DNA from: Bacteroidales bacterium
GTDB lineage: Bacteria > Bacteroidota > Bacteroidia > Bacteroidales > UBA932
DNA length: 9,580 nucleotides
Assembly (NCBI GenBank): GCA_018433265.1
Contig: JAHDRO010000407.1
Coordinates: 1 to 9,580 of the forward strand
Direction of reading: 5' to 3'
The stretch's first letter is position 1. Every line of letters begins with the position of its first letter. The notes beneath the pieces are model-generated. The model saw only the letters and a program-made list of their open reading frames with translations, searched no databases and was not told where the DNA came from. Shown one piece after another: positions 6,636 to 9,580 of the stretch. Made by a program: the position numbers and the translations under genes.

Positions 6636-8768
6636 ATGCGTCCAAAATTTTCAGAAATAGAATATAACAAAGAAGGTCATGTAAGCTTAACCGGCGATAA
6701 ATCAGTTTGGATGACTTCAGAACAGATTCCAGTAAAAAATATATATACAGCTGCCGACCTTGAAGGTATGGAACATCTTAACTATGCTGCAGGTATTCCA
6801 CCTTTTCTTCGCGGTCCATATAGTACTATGTATGTTCAGAAACCCTGGACAATACGTCAATATGCCGGTTTCTCTACTGCAGAAGAGTCAAACGCCTTTT
6901 ACAGAAGGAATCTGGCTGCTGGTCAAAAAGGACTTTCAGTTGCTTTCGACTTAGCTACACATAGAGGATATGATGCTGATCATCCAAGAGTTGTTGGTGA
7001 TGTCGGAAAAGCCGGAGTCAGTATCTGCAGTGTGGAAGACATGAAGGTGCTTTTTGATCAAATCCCTCTCGATAAAATGTCTGTCTCCATGACAATGAAT
7101 GGAGCCGTTTTACCTATTCTTGCATTTTATATTGTGGCAGGGCTGGAACAAGGAGTCAAACTTGAGGAGATGTCCGGAACAATTCAAAACGATATTCTCA
7201 AAGAGTTCATGGTTAGAAACACTTATATCTACCCTCCTGTCTTTTCAATGCGGATAATCGGTGATATTTTTGCATATACTGCCAAGCACATGCCTAAGTT
7301 CAATTCGATTTCCATTTCAGGTTATCATATGCAGGAAGCAGGTGCCACATGTGACATTGAAATGGCCTATACTCTCGCTGATGGACTTGAATACCTTAGG
7401 ACAGGAATTGCAGCCGGAATGGAAATTGACCAGTTTGCACCAAGACTTTCTTTCTTCTGGGCTATAGGAATGAACCATTTTATGGAGATAGCCAAGATGA
7501 GAGCAGCCAGAATGCTGTGGGCAAAACTGATACGTCAGTTCAATCCTAAAAATCCCAAATCCATGTCTCTCAGGACTCATTGCCAAACTTCGGGATGGTC
7601 TCTTACAGAACAGGATCCTTTCAACAATGTCGCCAGAACATGTATTGAAGCCATGGGGGCTGCATTGGGTCATACTCAATCGCTTCATACGAATGCACTT
7701 GATGAAGCTATTGCTCTTCCTACCGATTTCTCTGCACGCATAGCGCGTAACACGCAGATATACATACAAGAAGAGACTAATATTACAAAATCTATTGATC
7801 CTTGGGCAGGTTCATACTATGTTGAGAAGCTTACTCAACTGATTGCTGAACGCGCCTGGGAACATATCAAAGAGATTGAAAAACTCGGTGGTATGGCCAA
7901 AGCTATTGAAACCGGTATTCCAAAACTTAGGATCGAAGAGGCCGCTGCAAGAAAACAGGCCAGAATTGACTCTGGTCTTGACATAATTGTAGGGCTCAAC
8001 AAGTATAGGCTTGAGAAAGAAGATCCTATAGAAATACTCGATGTTGACAATACAAAAGTTAGAGAGTCCCAGATAGCAAGACTCAAAGAGTTACGCGCAA
8101 ATCGTGATGAGATTAAGGTTAAAAAAGCTCTTGCAGCTATTACCGAAGCTGTTGAAAATAAAACTGGCAACCTGCTTGAACTTGCAGTAGAAGCTGCTAA
8201 AGCTCGCGCCACTCTCGGTGAGATATCATATGCATGTGAAGTTGTGGTCGGAAGATATAAAGCAATTACTCGTATGAACACTGGTGTATATTCAAGTGAA
8301 ATTAAAAATGACAGCGATTTTGAAAAAGCAAAGATGCTCGTCGCTGAATTTGCAAAAAAAGAGGGGCGACAGCCTCGTATTATGGTGGCCAAACTTGGGC
8401 AAGATGGGCATGACAGAGGAGCTAAAGTTGTAGCCACAGGCTATGCCGACTGTGGATTTGATGTCGATATGGGGCCTCTCTTCCAAACACCTGAAGAGGC
8501 AGCTAAACAAGCTGTTGAAAACGATGTGCATGTAATTGGGATATCTTCTCTTGCAGCTGGTCACAAGACATTGGTCCCTCAACTTATAAATGAACTGAAA
8601 AAACTTGGAAGAGAGGATATTATGGTAATCGTCGGAGGTGTAATACCTCCACAAGATTATGATGCACTCTACAAAGAAGGTGTTGCAGCTATATTTGGTC
8701 CTGGAACACCAATCTCTGTCGCTGCTATCAAACTCATGGAACTGCTTATGCAAAAGTTTGAACAGTAA
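6636..8768 (+). CDS. mutB: Methylmalonyl-CoA mutase large (catalytic) subunit
   Basis: This subunit carries the radical rearrangement between succinyl-CoA and (R)-methylmalonyl-CoA using adenosylcobalamin, in the cytoplasm. In fermenting Bacteroidales it serves propionate formation. The 710-residue protein has the expected two parts. The N-terminal TIM-barrel, to roughly residue 540, contains Y76 (IRQYAGFS), R194 (VRNTYIYPP), and Y230-H231 ([11 protein letters not shown]). These match Y89, R207, Y243 and H244 of the Propionibacterium enzyme with a constant offset of 13. The C-terminal cobalamin domain (about 576-710) has DGHDRG at 590-595 with the cobalt-ligating H592, followed by GISSLAAGH and [12 protein letters not shown]. 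All key residues are intact. The 25-bp gap to mutA and the terminator after the stop indicate a mutAB transcript. No epimerase, decarboxylase or MeaB chaperone gene is in the window. Confidence 0.98.
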   Translation: MRPKFSEIEYNKEGHVSLTGDKSVWMTSEQIPVKNIYTAADLEGMEHLNYAAGIPPFLRGPYSTMYVQKPWTIRQYAGFSTAEESNAFYRRNLAAGQKGLSVAFDLATHRGYDADHPRVVGDVGKAGVSICSVEDMKVLFDQIPLDKMSVSMTMNGAVLPILAFYIVAGLEQGVKLEEMSGTIQNDILKEFMVRNTYIYPPVFSMRIIGDIFAYTAKHMPKFNSISISGYHMQEAGATCDIEMAYTLADGLEYLRTGIAAGMEIDQFAPRLSFFWAIGMNHFMEIAKMRAARMLWAKLIRQFNPKNPKSMSLRTHCQTSGWSLTEQDPFNNVARTCIEAMGAALGHTQSLHTNALDEAIALPTDFSARIARNTQIYIQEETNITKSIDPWAGSYYVEKLTQLIAERAWEHIKEIEKLGGMAKAIETGIPKLRIEEAAARKQARIDSGLDIIVGLNKYRLEKEDPIEILDVDNTKVRESQIARLKELRANRDEIKVKKALAAITEAVENKTGNLLELAVEAAKARATLGEISYACEVVVGRYKAITRMNTGVYSSEIKNDSDFEKAKMLVAEFAKKEGRQPRIMVAKLGQDGHDRGAKVVATGYADCGFDVDMGPLFQTPEEAAKQAVENDVHVIGISSLAAGHKTLVPQLINELKKLGREDIMVIVGGVIPPQDYDALYKEGVAAIFGPGTPISVAAIKLMELLMQKFEQ

Positions 8769-8792
8769 CAGTTTTTAGCAGTAATAGCAGAC

Positions 8793-8836
8793 AAAAGGTC
8801 GCCTTGACAAACAAAATGTTTCGGCGACCTTTTTTT
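8793..8836 (+). terminator. Rho-independent terminator after mutB
   Basis: The stem GGTCGCC (8797-8803) pairs with GGCGACC (8823-8829), and A8793-8796 can extend it with T8830-8833. The 19-nt loop contains a second small stem, AAACA/TGTTT. Seven T residues (8830-8836) follow the plus-strand stem. It starts 24 bp after the mutB stop. On the minus strand only four T residues follow the stem, so it may also act, more weakly, for the convergent serine hydrolase gene. Confidence 0.88.
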
Positions 8837-8837
8837 C

Positions 8838-8863
8838 GATTATTATTTTAGATTATTATTTTA
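8838..8863. repeat. Perfect 13-bp tandem duplication at the serine hydrolase stop codon
   Basis: GATTATTATTTTA is repeated twice head to tail (8838-8850 and 8851-8863). The second copy contains the stop codon of the minus-strand serine hydrolase (TAA at 8858-8856), and a second in-frame TAA follows directly. It looks like a local slippage duplication in AT-rich DNA, and it places an AT-rich stretch between the stop and the hairpin. Confidence 0.75.
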
Positions 8864-9580
8864 CCCTGTAAAAATCTAAATCCTGAAAATCATAACTAAA
8901 GTCTGTCTCAGGAGATATGGCTTTCATCTTAAATCCCGAAGGTACTCCTTCAATATTTTTAGAGTACCACACAAAAGCATCTGCGTCAAAACTTCTTTCA
9001 TCCCATTTCACAATAAATGTGTCGCCTGTATAAAAACAGAGTGTACCTTTGAGCTGTGGAGACATTTCAGATGCAAATCTCAATGCTCCGTTTTCTAAAG
9101 TTATATTAACTATCCCAAACCAGTTGTCTCTGTACTTGCCTGTATAACTCTTCAAATCTTCGCTCCCCGGAGCAAATTTGGCTGAACTTGCAACTTTGTT
9201 CCACACTTTGCTAACTTCATCACGAGCTGACGAAGAATTTCTGCGAAGAGCCTCTATGTTTTCTTTCAACCTATCTCTTCCCTTAATCCCCAGATAAGTA
9301 TCTTTAATAGTATTAGTTATAGTAACATAGGCGCCAGATGCCTGTTGATTGGTAAGCACAATTATTCCAAGTTTAAGCTCCGGAATCATAGTTACCTGAG
9401 TAACCACACCTGAAAGTCCTCCAGTATGTGAAACCTGCTTGTATCCATTTATGTCATTGACTCTCCATCCCAATCCATATGCAGCAAAGTTAGATTTATA
9501 GTCATAACTTGAGGCAGGAATTATCGTCTGTGGGCTCCACATCTCACGTCCGACCTTCTGAGAAAAAATAGATTTAGATA
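8856..9580 (-). CDS. Serine hydrolase (beta-lactamase class C-like), C-terminal part with DUF3471-like domain
   Basis: This is the C-terminal 241 residues or so of a penicillin-binding-protein/class C beta-lactamase-like serine hydrolase. The frame stays open to the right edge, past the Met at 9542, so the true start is outside the window. Visible family signs are the segment ending QKVGREMWSPQ, the YGLGWRV strand, and HTGG at 9428-9417. HTGG is the equivalent of the KTG motif in these enzymes, followed by GLSGVVTQVTMIPELKLGI. The final hundred residues (from SYTGKYRDNWFG onward) resemble DUF3471, a beta-rich tail common in Bacteroidota serine hydrolases. The catalytic SxxK and YxN motifs must lie upstream, so activity cannot be judged. 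Such proteins are usually exported esterases or peptidases; antibiotic resistance should not be inferred. It converges on mutB. Confidence 0.9.
   Translation of the reverse strand, partial: SKSIFSQKVGREMWSPQTIIPASSYDYKSNFAAYGLGWRVNDINGYKQVSHTGGLSGVVTQVTMIPELKLGIIVLTNQQASGAYVTITNTIKDTYLGIKGRDRLKENIEALRRNSSSARDEVSKVWNKVASSAKFAPGSEDLKSYTGKYRDNWFGIVNITLENGALRFASEMSPQLKGTLCFYTGDTFIVKWDERSFDADAFVWYSKNIEGVPSGFKMKAISPETDFSYDFQDLDFYRVK

Noticed and set aside
7835..8437. Minus-strand open frame of 200 codons inside mutB
   Set aside because: It is antisense to a certain gene, Ser/Leu-rich as complement frames are, and matches no family; likewise the minus-strand frame at 7317-7769.
1..9580. tRNA, rRNA, CRISPR array, insertion sequence or defence module
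   Set aside because: No cloverleaf, spaced repeats, transposase or terminal inverted repeats were seen; genes are dense and housekeeping in type.

Overview
The window looks like ordinary chromosomal DNA of a Bacteroidota member, most probably of the order Bacteroidales. The base composition is AT-rich. Starts lack clear Shine-Dalgarno sequences and sit behind AT-rich leaders. Three intergenic sites match the Bacteroidota sigma-ABfr -7 element TAnnTTTG. The gene content also fits: a DnaX starting MERFIVSARKYRP, a two-gene methylmalonyl-CoA mutase, a Spy-like periplasmic protein and a serine hydrolase with a DUF3471 tail. I cannot name the genus from sequence alone.

Layout. Positions 1-1430 (minus strand) hold a two-gene unit: a signal-peptide-bearing protein I do not recognise, followed after 2 bp by an M16 zinc peptidase cut by the window edge. 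A 53-bp divergent promoter region (1431-1483) carries two face-to-face -7 elements and a 17-bp palindrome. Positions 1484-4024 (plus strand) hold dnaX (clamp-loader gamma/tau subunit) and, 18 bp later, lptB (ATPase of the lipopolysaccharide export pump) with an unusual charged C-terminal tail. A Spy/CpxP-like periplasmic protein (4037-4630, minus) converges on lptB and ends in a Met/His/Cys-rich segment. A 117-bp divergent region (4631-4747) carries a good mutA promoter with repeated heptamers. Positions 4748-8768 (plus) hold mutA and mutB, the small and large subunits of the B12-dependent methylmalonyl-CoA mutase. A strong rho-independent hairpin follows mutB, then a 13-bp tandem duplication that overlaps the 3' end of a convergent serine hydrolase gene, which runs off the right edge.

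Function. MutAB interconverts succinyl-CoA and methylmalonyl-CoA, the B12 step of the succinate-propionate route that many Bacteroidales use during fermentation. Four of the other genes (M16 peptidase, unknown exported protein, LptB, Spy-like protein) relate to the cell envelope or periplasm. DnaX is replication housekeeping. There are no mobile elements, RNA genes, CRISPR arrays or defence modules, and I see no evidence of a new multi-gene system. The points worth a second look are regulatory (palindrome, near-leaderless dnaX, mutA heptamers) or concern terminal extensions (LptB tail, CPGCPGC cluster), plus the unrecognised exported protein paired with the peptidase. No stretch over 300 bases lacks a gene.
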